A stretch of DNA of 64,000 nucleotides from VRUE01 sp035712345 (lineage in GTDB: Bacteria > Actinomycetota > Thermoleophilia > Solirubrobacterales > 70-9): positions 22,140 through 86,139 of the forward strand of contig DASTAY010000025.1 in assembly GCA_035712345.1 (NCBI GenBank), in the 5' to 3' direction. Below are positions 51,078 to 60,520 of the stretch, in pieces. Position numbers and translations under genes: made by a program. The notes beneath the pieces were generated by a model, which worked only from the letters and a program-made list of their open reading frames with translations, did no database searches and was not told the DNA's origin. The stretch's first letter is position 1, and each line of letters starts with the position of its first letter.

Positions 51078-51700
51078 CGGCGGCGCTGCTTGGGCAGCGT
51101 GCGGAAGACGACGTCCCAGAGTGGCGAGGAGACGCCGTAGCCGAAGCGGTGGTCTTGGAAGTGGTGGCGCATGTGCTGCTCGCGCAGGCGCTTGCCCAAA
51201 TCCGACTTGGGGACGAAGTGGTGCACGTAGTAGTGCGTGTAGTCGTAGAAGAGGTAACCGGCGATGAAGCCGCCGAACAGCGGATAGGCGGCCGGGGTGC
51301 CGAAGATCAGCGTGAAGCCGAAGAAGAAGAGCGCCGCCAGCGGGATCGAGACCGCCGGGGGCATGACCAGCCGCAGCTTGTCGTTGGGATGGTCGTGGTG
51401 GATGCCGTGGATGATGAAGTGCATCCGCCTGCCGAAGGCGTTGTCGGGCTCCCAGTGGAAGACCAGCCGGTGCAGCCAGTACTCGGTCAGCGTCCAGATC
51501 GCGACGCCGCCGAGGCTGAGCGCGATCAGCTCCCAGGCGGCCTGGCCGCGGCTCGCGCCCAGCCACTCCATGACGACGATCACGGGGACGAAGACGAGCG
51601 CCGGGATCGCCGGGTGGACCCGCGAGAAGAAGTTGAGGAAGTCGCTCTCGAACAGCTGCGGGGAGGCCGAGAGCTTCTCGGTGCGGTTGTGAGCCTCCAT
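51074..51700 (-). CDS. Fatty acid hydroxylase (sterol desaturase superfamily)
   Basis: 208 residues from ATG 51700. Histidine clusters of the diiron site: TEYWLHRLVFHWEP, HFIIHGIHHDHPNDKLRLVMPP, HYYVHHFVP and REQHMRHHFQDHRFGYGVSSPLWD. Resembles fatty acid 2-hydroxylases and carotenoid/sterol-type hydroxylases. Four helices. It is convergent with the PucR-like gene. An in-frame upstream extension to 51772 lacks a conserved sequence. Confidence 0.88.
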   Translation of the reverse strand: MEAHNRTEKLSASPQLFESDFLNFFSRVHPAIPALVFVPVIVVMEWLGASRGQAAWELIALSLGGVAIWTLTEYWLHRLVFHWEPDNAFGRRMHFIIHGIHHDHPNDKLRLVMPPAVSIPLAALFFFGFTLIFGTPAAYPLFGGFIAGYLFYDYTHYYVHHFVPKSDLGKRLREQHMRHHFQDHRFGYGVSSPLWDVVFRTLPKQRRR

Positions 51701-51826
51701 CCACGCCAATGGTAGCGACGGGAGGCGGCGACTCTCGCAAGACGCGGGGAAGATGTGACGACTCTGTGTCAAGAAGGTTGCGCTTTGCGGAATCGGGCGT
51801 CACGAAAGCGTCACGGGATTGGCAAG

Positions 51827-52021
51827 ATGCCCGCCGTGCCGCGCAAGAAGAAACCCAGCTGCGAGGACTGCTACTTCCGTCGCAACCAGCTCTGCGCCCT
51901 GCAGCTCGACGGGCCCTGCGCGACCTTCCGCGAGAACCGACCCGAGGGTCTGGTCCCGCCCCGTCAGCCCGTCCTCCTGATGCGCCCCCCGCGCTGGGCG
52001 AGCCAGCCTCAGCCAGCCTGA
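51827..52021 (+). CDS. Small cysteine-containing protein
   Basis: 64 residues, or 61 from GTG 51836. The pattern CEDCYFRRNQLCALQLDGPCATFRENRPEGLVPP has four cysteines spaced like a metal knuckle. Similar short ORFs are common in actinobacteria, but I know no function. A CAAGAT box lies close upstream, suggesting a leaderless start. Its tail is Pro-rich. Confidence 0.6.
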   Translation: MPAVPRKKKPSCEDCYFRRNQLCALQLDGPCATFRENRPEGLVPPRQPVLLMRPPRWASQPQPA

Positions 52022-52158
52022 GGACGCCGATCGGGGCCAGCTCGTCAGCTGCCCACCACCGCCCTGCGGGCGGCGGAACATGCTGCCGCTTCGCGGCTGA
52101 GAATCTCCCGCCAGGGCCGCTTCGCGAGGCACTGCCGAGCTGGCCCCGATCGGCGTCC
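52022..52158. repeat. Inverted-repeat element with 23-bp perfect ends
   Basis: 137 bp bounded by GGACGCCGATCGGGGCCAGC plus TCG (52022-52044) and its exact complement (52136-52158). The interior holds small hairpins (GCCGC-TTC-GCGGC and others) and no gene. It looks like a MITE-like or palindromic element, with a single copy here. Together with the P4 copy it fills the 330-base gap before hsp20. Confidence 0.85.
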
Positions 52159-52180
52159 AGCGCCAGCCAAGCCGTTGTCT

Positions 52181-52319
52181 CGCGCGGGTGGTGCCGGGTG
52201 GGGGTGCCCGGAGGGCGCGGCGTTAGTTTTTCGCTTGAAAACTCGAGAGCTTCAACAGCTCCGCGCGCGAAAAACCCAGCGCCGTCCGGGCACCCCCACC
52301 CGGCGACAGGACCCGCGCG
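52181..52319. repeat. Palindromic repeat family P4, copy 2 (intergenic)
   Basis: 139 bp. Same ends (CGCGGGTGG and CGACAGGACCCGCG) and inner blocks (GGCGCGGCGT, TTTTTCGC, GCGAAAAACCCAGC) as in dnaX. The perfect 20-bp stem 52193-52212 with 52285-52304 has a different sequence from the dnaX copy. Confidence 0.88.
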
Positions 52320-52352
52320 CCGACACCCCCCAGGCGGCTATGTTTTGCAGCG

Positions 52353-52795
52353 ATGCCTGAACGCGATGTCTTTGCGAACTTCGCTCGCATGCGGCGAGAG
52401 ATGGATCAGATGCTCGGCGGGGCCTGGGGTCGCACCACCTATGTGAGCCGGCGCAGCAACGGGTTCTCGCCCAACGTCGACGTCTATTACTGCGGCGACC
52501 CGCAGCGGGCTGTCGTGAAGGTCGACCTTGCCGGGGTGGATCTCGACCAAGTCGGGATCGAGGTCAGCGGGCGGCAGCTGGCTATCGTCGGGGAACGGCC
52601 CGTGCAGGAGACCGAGGGGCGGGTCTATCAGCAGGTCGAGATCCCCTCCGGGCCGTTCCGGCGCGTGGTCGAGTTGCAGGTCGACGTCGACGCCGACCAG
52701 GCCAAGGCGACCTACGAAGACGGCGTGCTGCGGATCGAGCTGCCGTTGCGCGATCCCTCGCAGACGACGCGCCGGGTGCCGATAGGACGGCACTG

Positions 52796-52796
<1 letters not shown>
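52353..52796 (+). CDS. Hsp20/alpha-crystallin small heat-shock protein
   Basis: 147 residues. Alpha-crystallin core: NVDVYYCGDPQRAVVKVDLAGVDLDQVGIEVSGRQLAIVGER, then FRRVVELQVDVDADQAKATYEDGVLRIELPL with the usual GVL motif. ATP-independent holdase. TATGTT lies eight bases before the ATG. The stop overlaps the lon start (TGATG), an hsp20-lon operon suited to handling damaged proteins. No HrcA or HspR site was seen. Confidence 0.93.
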
Positions 52797-55183
<2,387 letters not shown>

Positions 55184-55188
55184 CGACC

Positions 55189-56781
55189 ATGGAGGCGGCC
55201 GAGGCCCTGGGCAGGGGCAACCTCTCGACGTTGTTGGAAGCGTTTCGCGAGGGCGCAAGGGCGCGCTCGCGCGCCTTCTGGATCGTCGCCGGGCTGACCC
55301 TCGCCGCCGCCGTGCTGCGCTTCGCCACGCTCGGCGTGCAGGCCTATCACCACGACGAGGTCGTCACCGCCAGCCGCGTCCTGCGCAGCGATTTCACCCA
55401 CGCGATGGAAGCGGTCGGCTTCAGCGAGTCGGCGCCGCCGCTCTACTACGCCCTGGCCTGGCTCTGGACCCAGGTGACCGGGACGGGGGAGTTCGGCCTG
55501 CGCTCGCTCTCGGCTGCGGCCGGAGTCGCGACGGTCCCCGTCGCCTACCTGCTCGGCGCTCAGCTGCGCGGCCGCCGCGCCGGCCTCCTCGCCGCAGCCC
55601 TGGTCGCGGTCAACCCGATGCTGCTCTGGTACTCGCAGGAGGCGCGCGACTACTCCCTCCTCGTCCTCCTCACCGCCCTCGCCGCCCTCTACTTCGTCCG
55701 CGCCCTCGGCCTGGGCGCGCCTCGAGTTGGGGACCCATATGGCCCTCGAACTAGAGGTGCGTCGGAGGGGCGGAGGGACCTGGTGCTCTGGGGGGTGTTC
55801 TCGGCGCTGGCGCTGGCGACGCACTACTTCGCGATCTTCCCGATCGCGCTCGAGGCGGCCTGGCTGCTGCGACGACGCGGCAGGCCGGCCTGGGTCGGGT
55901 TGTCGATCGTCGTCCTCACCGGCCTGGCGCTGACGCCGCTGCTGCTCCACCAGATCTCGCTGGGGCACGCCGAGTGGATCGGCGACCGCAGCCTCGGGCA
56001 CCGGCTGTGGGAGGCGGGCGTCACCTTCGTCGTCGGTGAGACGGGCGACATCGTCGCCCGTCCGGAGACGGTCCTGCCGGCGCTTGCGCCTCTCCTCGCG
56101 GTGCTTGCCGGCCTCGCCCTGCTGGTCGCTCGCGGCGACCGCCGCGAGCGGCGGGCGGGGGGCGTGATGCTCGCCCTCGCGGCTGTGACGATTGTCGCGC
56201 CGCTGCTGCTCGCCGTGCTCGCGCCGGGCAAGGACTACGTGCTCGCTCGCAACCTGCTGCCGGCGCTGGTGCCGTTGCTGGTCGCGGTGGCGATCGGGAC
56301 GACCCTGCGCAGCGCCCGCCGCGCCGGGGCGGTCGTCGCGGCCCTGCTGGTCGCCTACTCGCTCGGCTTCTGCGTCTTCGTCAGCCTCTCGCCCGCCTGG
56401 CAGCGTCCCGACTGGAAGGCGGTGGCCGCGCGGCTCGGCGAACCGCAGGCGCCACGGGCGATCGTCCTCTGGACGCTCGGCGCCGCCTCGCTGCGCTGGT
56501 ACCTCTCGACCGGCTCTTACCAGGTGCAGCCGTCCGACGAATACGCCTGGACCGTCCACGAAGTCGACTTCGTCTCCGACGGCCCGGCGCCGCCGGTCCC
56601 GCTGCAGATGCTGGGCCCGCGCTTCCACCAGGTCTCCTACGAACAGGTCGGCCGCCTCTACGTACGGCGCTACGCGATGCCGGCCACGGACCTGGCGCCG
56701 CTGCGCCTGCACCGCATCCGCAACGCCGAGCTCAACTTTCGCAGCAACGGCGTCCTCCTCGACGGCATCGGCCCCCCGTGA
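55189..56781 (+). CDS. Membrane glycosyltransferase, PMT/ArnT-like (GT-C)
   Basis: 530 residues, about ten helices. First external loop with acidic residues AYHHDEVVTASRVL and the block FSESAPPLYYALAWLWTQVTGTGEFGLRSLSA fit polyprenyl-phosphate-sugar-dependent glycosyltransferases. Residues near 176-200 (GAPRVGDPYGPRTRGASEG) between helices are encoded by an imperfect palindrome at 55716-55760. The C-terminus is a soluble outer domain. ATG 55189, five bases after lon; acceptor unknown. Confidence 0.82.
   Translation: MEAAEALGRGNLSTLLEAFREGARARSRAFWIVAGLTLAAAVLRFATLGVQAYHHDEVVTASRVLRSDFTHAMEAVGFSESAPPLYYALAWLWTQVTGTGEFGLRSLSAAAGVATVPVAYLLGAQLRGRRAGLLAAALVAVNPMLLWYSQEARDYSLLVLLTALAALYFVRALGLGAPRVGDPYGPRTRGASEGRRDLVLWGVFSALALATHYFAIFPIALEAAWLLRRRGRPAWVGLSIVVLTGLALTPLLLHQISLGHAEWIGDRSLGHRLWEAGVTFVVGETGDIVARPETVLPALAPLLAVLAGLALLVARGDRRERRAGGVMLALAAVTIVAPLLLAVLAPGKDYVLARNLLPALVPLLVAVAIGTTLRSARRAGAVVAALLVAYSLGFCVFVSLSPAWQRPDWKAVAARLGEPQAPRAIVLWTLGAASLRWYLSTGSYQVQPSDEYAWTVHEVDFVSDGPAPPVPLQMLGPRFHQVSYEQVGRLYVRRYAMPATDLAPLRLHRIRNAELNFRSNGVLLDGIGPP
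55716..55760. repeat. Imperfect palindrome in frame inside a glycosyltransferase gene
   Basis: About 45 bp centred on CATATG at 55736-55741, with arms GCGCCTCGAGTT and AACTAGAGGTGC and inner GGGACC/GCCCTC. It encodes a polar loop between membrane helices. It is shorter than the other elements, and the only copy seen. Confidence 0.5.
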
Positions 56782-56803
56782 CGCGTGCGGCACGGCGCAT
56801 ATC

Positions 56804-56880
56804 GGCGTCCTCGGTCGGTCGCCTGCGGGTCACGCACGCAAGTGCGCTCCCCTTGTCGCCCTCCCTGCGTCCTTGATCTG
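56804..56880 (+). repeat. 77-bp repeat family P5, copy 1
   Basis: Begins GGCGTCCTCGGTCGG and ends CTGCGTCCTTGATCTG, with an inner hairpin CGCAC-GCAA-GTGCG. About 90 percent identical to 57412-57487. The two copies flank a small membrane-protein gene in direct orientation. Confidence 0.88.
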
Positions 56881-56959
56881 CTTGGCCACACGCGCCACGG
56901 TATTTGGTTTGGGTCTATCCTCAGCGGGAACACGGACTTCACCCCAGCGAGGAGATGGC

Positions 56960-57388
56960 ATGACCAAGACGAAGGCGAACCAGGCCGCGGACCTCTACTC
57001 GACCGCCCGCGAAAACCCCTACGTTCAGCGGCTGATCGAGGACGAAGAGCTGCGCGACAACCTGCGCGACGCCTTCGAAGCAGCCCGCGGGGCCTACGGC
57101 CGGGCGACCGGTAACGGCAAGGGCACGGTCAAGGCCGTGACCAGCGACAAGAAGGTGCAGAAGGACCTGCGCTCCGCCGCCGAGAGCCTGCGCGAAGCCT
57201 CCGAGGCGTTCAAAGCGCCGAAGAAGCGCAAGAAGGGCCGCCTCGGCCGCCTCATCCTCCTCGCCCTGATCGGCGGCGCGATCGCGCTCGTGGTCAGCGA
57301 GGACGCGCGCAAGGCCGTGCTCGACGCCCTCTTCGGCGCCGAGGAGGAGTTCGAGTACACCTCCACCACCAGCATCAACGGCTCCTGA
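56960..57388 (+). CDS. Small membrane protein, YtxH-like
   Basis: 142 residues. The N-terminal 90 residues are soluble, charged and helical (YVQRLIEDEELRDNLRDAFEAARGAYGRA and KKVQKDLRSAAESLREASEAF), then a basic KKRKKGRLGRL stretch, one membrane helix (LILLALIGGAIALVV) and a short acidic tail. Resembles YtxH-type or gas-vesicle-accessory-like stress proteins only in general pattern. GAGGAG precedes the ATG. Flanked by two copies of repeat P5. Confidence 0.75.
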   Translation: MTKTKANQAADLYSTARENPYVQRLIEDEELRDNLRDAFEAARGAYGRATGNGKGTVKAVTSDKKVQKDLRSAAESLREASEAFKAPKKRKKGRLGRLILLALIGGAIALVVSEDARKAVLDALFGAEEEFEYTSTTSINGS

Positions 57389-57507
57389 GGAGGCCCAAAA
57401 CGCCGTCATACGGCGTCCTCGGTAGGTTGCCTGCGGGTCACGCACGATTGTGCGCTCCCCTTGTCGCCCTTCCTGCGTCCTTGTCTGACGACGTTTTGGG
57501 CCTCCTC
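57387..57507. repeat. Repeat family P5, copy 2, within a 16-bp inverted repeat
   Basis: Perfect 16-bp outer arms GAGGAGGCCCAAAACG (57387-57402) and complement (57492-57507) enclose the 76-bp P5 core (57412-57487). The left arm starts at the stop codon of the YtxH-like gene, so it can act as its terminator hairpin. Confidence 0.88.
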
Positions 57508-57526
57508 AGTCAGTACTAGACTGACT
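57508..57526 (+). promoter_or_regulatory. TetR operator and -10 of the second TetR gene
   Basis: AGTCAGT-ACTAG-ACTGACT, a perfect 7-bp inverted repeat. It overlaps a TAGACT -10 box, with the ATG nine bases later. Half-site ACTGAC is shared with the region before the TetR gene at 45312. Confidence 0.65.
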
Positions 57527-57530
57527 TCTT

Positions 57531-58139
57531 ATGGAGGCAGCGACCAAAGAGCGCGAGCTGAGCGGGGAAAAGGCGCAGCGCATCGTCGATGCGATGCGCG
57601 AGAGCGTCGCCAAGCGCGGCGCCGCCGGCTCCACCTTCGAGCACGTCGCCCGCGAGGCCGGCGTCAGCCGCGGCCTGCTCCACTACTACTTCGGCACCAA
57701 GGAGCGGTTGCTGGTCGAGGTCGTCCGGCGCGATTCCGAGATCCGCGTCGCCCGGCTCGACGAGCCGCTGGAAAAGGCGCAGAGCGTCGATGACGTGCTG
57801 CAGGTCCTGGTCGCCAGCCTCACCGACCTGATCGACAACGAACCCGCCTTCTTCCTGCTCCTCTACGAGCTCTTCAGCGCCGGCCGGCGCAACCCCGAGA
57901 TCCAGCGCGAGGTGGGGCAGCTCTTCGACCGCACCCGCTCCCACGTCGCCGAGATCCTCGAGCGCAAGCAGAGGGAGGGCGTGCTCAAGCTGCGCTACGA
58001 CGCCGAGGCGATCGTCGCCTACCTCTTCGCCGCCGCCGACGGGTTCGCCCTGCAGGCGCTTTCGGAGCCGAGCCGCGACATCAGCGCGGCGCTCGAAGCG
58101 GGCGCCGCAAGCGCCCGCTTCCTGCTCGCCGGCGAGTAG
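57531..58139 (+). CDS. TetR-family transcriptional regulator
   Basis: 202 residues. Helix-turn-helix: AQRIVDAMRESVAKRGAAGSTFEHVAREAGVSRGLLHYYFGTKERLLVEVV, then a helical ligand domain. It probably represses itself through the palindrome at 57508 and may control the MMPL transporter gene that starts 97 bases downstream. The MMPL gene has its own, different palindrome, so that link is an inference. Confidence 0.92.
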   Translation: MEAATKERELSGEKAQRIVDAMRESVAKRGAAGSTFEHVAREAGVSRGLLHYYFGTKERLLVEVVRRDSEIRVARLDEPLEKAQSVDDVLQVLVASLTDLIDNEPAFFLLLYELFSAGRRNPEIQREVGQLFDRTRSHVAEILERKQREGVLKLRYDAEAIVAYLFAAADGFALQALSEPSRDISAALEAGAASARFLLAGE

Positions 58140-58220
58140 CTGGCGCCTTAGTCGCACATATTCCGACCAACGCGCCAGGGAGTGACCCTCCTCACAGACT
58201 CCTAGACTCCCCTGCGAGAA

Positions 58221-58234
58221 GCTGGCTAACCAGC
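58221..58234. promoter_or_regulatory. Operator-like palindrome before the MMPL gene
   Basis: GCTGG-CTAA-CCAGC two bases before the ATG at 58237. A regulator bound here would block a leaderless start. Confidence 0.45.
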
Positions 58235-58236
58235 CA

Positions 58237-60507
58237 ATGCGTGAGCCGATGAGCAGACTGGCCGGTTTTCTGGGACGCCGACGTCGCTGGGTCCTCGCCG
58301 GGTGGGTCGTCGTCCTGGTCCTCGCGCTCCCTTTCGCCTCACGCCAGACCGAACACCTCACCGGCGGTGGCTTCGACGTGCCCGGCAGCCAGTCGAAAGC
58401 CGTCAGCGACTCGCTGCAGCGTGAATTCGGCGGCGACTCGAACGGCATTGCGGTCCTCCTCGAGGCCGGCCCGGAAGCGAGCCCGGCCGCGGTGGGTGCG
58501 GCGATCGACCGGGTGCGACGCTCCGTCGCGGGGATCGACGAAGTGACGTTGTCGCCGGCCCTGGCCCGGCGGGCCAGGGCGGAGCTGCGAGGCGGAGGTG
58601 TCGCGATGATGCCGCTGCGCAGCGAACTCTCCGGCGACGAGCAGATCGACGCGGCCGCGACCCTTCGCGAAGACCTCGACCCCGGAACGGCCCAGGGTGG
58701 CCTCACCACCTACATGGCCGGGCAGCCGACGATCTGGGCCGGGATGCAGGAGCTCTCCAAGAAGGACCTCTCCCAGGCCGAGGCGGGCGGCTTCCCGATC
58801 GTCGCGATCATCCTCCTCGTCGTCTTCGGCTCGTTGGCGGCGGCGATGCTGCCGCTGGCGCTCGGCTTCATCAGCGTGATGGTCACCGGCGCGCTGATCT
58901 ACTTCATCTCCCTGCACATGAACACCTCCGTGTTCGTGACCAACATGGCGTCGATGATCGGGATCGGGGTGGCGATCGACTACTCGCTCTTCATCCTCGC
59001 CCGCTACCGCGAGGAGCGCGCTGCGGGCCGGGAGCCAGATGACGCCCGCGCCGAGGCGCTTTCGACCTCGGGCCTGGCGGTCACCTTCTCCGGCCTCGCG
59101 GTGATCGTCTCCCTCGGCGGCCTCTGGATGGTCGACAACCAGGCGCTGCGCTCGATGGCGCTGGGGGCGATGACCGTCGTCGCCGTTTCGATCCTCGCCG
59201 CGACCACCCTGTTGCCGGCGCTGATCGCGATGCTCGGCGACCGCGTCCTGCCGGGCGGGGTCGTCGCTCGGGTCCTTCGCCTGGTCCGCAAGCCATTCCG
59301 GGGTAGGCCCGCCGCTCCCGGAGGCGGGAGTGAGGGCCAGTCCATATCTGATTCTTCTGGCCCTCACGGGAGCGGAGGAAGCGGCGGCGATTTCTGGAGG
59401 CGGTGGACCGCGAGCATCATGGCCCGCCCGTGGACCGCGGTGATCGGCGTCAGCGCCGTGCTGCTCTTCCTCGCGATCCCGCTGCTCTCGATCACCACCG
59501 GCACCCAGGCGCTGACCCAGTTCCCCAAGGACAGCGACGTCAGGGTGGGCAACGAACTGGCCTCGACCCGGCTGGGCGGCGGCACCGACCCCTTCCAGAT
59601 CGTCGCCTCCTTCGACGAGGGCACGAGCCCGCGCGCGGAGCGCGCCGCGACCGCGGGCTTCGTCCGCAGATTGCAGGCGACGCCGGGCATCGTCTCGGTC
59701 GCGCCACCCTCGTTCACGCGAAAGAGCGTCCTGATCCAGGCGACGCCCCAAGCCGGGAGCGAGACCGACACGGCGATGGGCCTGATCGGGACCCTGCGCG
59801 ACGACGTCGTCCCCTCGACCGGCCTGGCCAGGGTCGCGACCGTCGACGTCGGCGGCGAAACGGCGCGCAGCCGCGACGTGCGCGCCCTGATCACCGGCTC
59901 GATGTGGAAGATCGTCCTCTTCGTCCTCGCGCTCAGCTTCCTCGTACTGATGGCGATGCTGCGCTCGCTGCTGCTGCCGCTGAAGGCGGTGCTGATGAAC
60001 CTGCTCTCGATCGGGGCCGCCTTCGGCGTCCTCGTCGCGATCTTCCAGTGGGGCTGGTTCGACAGCGTGCTGGGCTTCGAAAGCCAGGGCGCGCTCGACA
60101 CGATCAACGTGCCGCTGATCTTCGCCGTCGTCTTCGGCCTCTCGATGGACTACGAGGTCTTCCTGATGTCGCGCATCCGCGAGCACTACATGGAGCACGG
60201 CGACAACGAGCGCGCCGTCGCCGAAGGCCTCTCGACCAGCGCCCGCACGATCTCCTCCGCGGCGCTGATCATGACCTGCGTCTTCGCCGTCTTCGTCCTC
60301 ACCGGCGTGCCCTCGATCAAGGAGCTCGGTCTCGGCTGTGCGGTTGCGATTGCGCTTGACGCGAGCCTCGTGCGGCTGATCCTCGTCCCGGCGGCGATGA
60401 AGCTGCTCGGCGACTGGAACTGGTGGATGCCCTCGTGGCTCGATCGCCTGTTGCCCGACTTCGCCTTCGAGGCCGGGCGCCACACGCCCGAGCCGGCGAA
60501 GGCCTAA
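58237..60507 (+). CDS. MMPL-family (RND) membrane transporter with in-frame repeat insert
   Basis: 756 residues, two sets of about six helices. Family blocks SMIGIGVAIDYSLFILARYREE and VVFGLSMDYEVFLMSRIREHY carry the Asp/Tyr pairs of the proton relay. Exports lipids or drugs across the membrane. In the cytoplasmic linker between the two halves, about residues 358-385, the segment RPAAPGGGSEGQSISDSS then GPHGSGGSGG is encoded by repeat P3 copy C. ATG 58237 or 58249 could be the start. Confidence 0.92.
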   Translation: MREPMSRLAGFLGRRRRWVLAGWVVVLVLALPFASRQTEHLTGGGFDVPGSQSKAVSDSLQREFGGDSNGIAVLLEAGPEASPAAVGAAIDRVRRSVAGIDEVTLSPALARRARAELRGGGVAMMPLRSELSGDEQIDAAATLREDLDPGTAQGGLTTYMAGQPTIWAGMQELSKKDLSQAEAGGFPIVAIILLVVFGSLAAAMLPLALGFISVMVTGALIYFISLHMNTSVFVTNMASMIGIGVAIDYSLFILARYREERAAGREPDDARAEALSTSGLAVTFSGLAVIVSLGGLWMVDNQALRSMALGAMTVVAVSILAATTLLPALIAMLGDRVLPGGVVARVLRLVRKPFRGRPAAPGGGSEGQSISDSSGPHGSGGSGGDFWRRWTASIMARPWTAVIGVSAVLLFLAIPLLSITTGTQALTQFPKDSDVRVGNELASTRLGGGTDPFQIVASFDEGTSPRAERAATAGFVRRLQATPGIVSVAPPSFTRKSVLIQATPQAGSETDTAMGLIGTLRDDVVPSTGLARVATVDVGGETARSRDVRALITGSMWKIVLFVLALSFLVLMAMLRSLLLPLKAVLMNLLSIGAAFGVLVAIFQWGWFDSVLGFESQGALDTINVPLIFAVVFGLSMDYEVFLMSRIREHYMEHGDNERAVAEGLSTSARTISSAALIMTCVFAVFVLTGVPSIKELGLGCAVAIALDASLVRLILVPAAMKLLGDWNWWMPSWLDRLLPDFAFEAGRHTPEPAKA
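59309..59387. repeat. Structured repeat family P3, copy C, in frame inside the MMPL gene
   Basis: Outer 8-bp stem CCGCCGCT/AGCGGCGG, inner perfect 11-bp stem GTGAGGGCCAG (59330-59340) with CTGGCCCTCAC (59357-59367), loop on the minus strand with core GAATCAGATATGGA. It lies in the opposite orientation to the gene compared with copies A and B. Confidence 0.93.
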
Positions 60508-60520
60508 TACCCTGTCCGCC

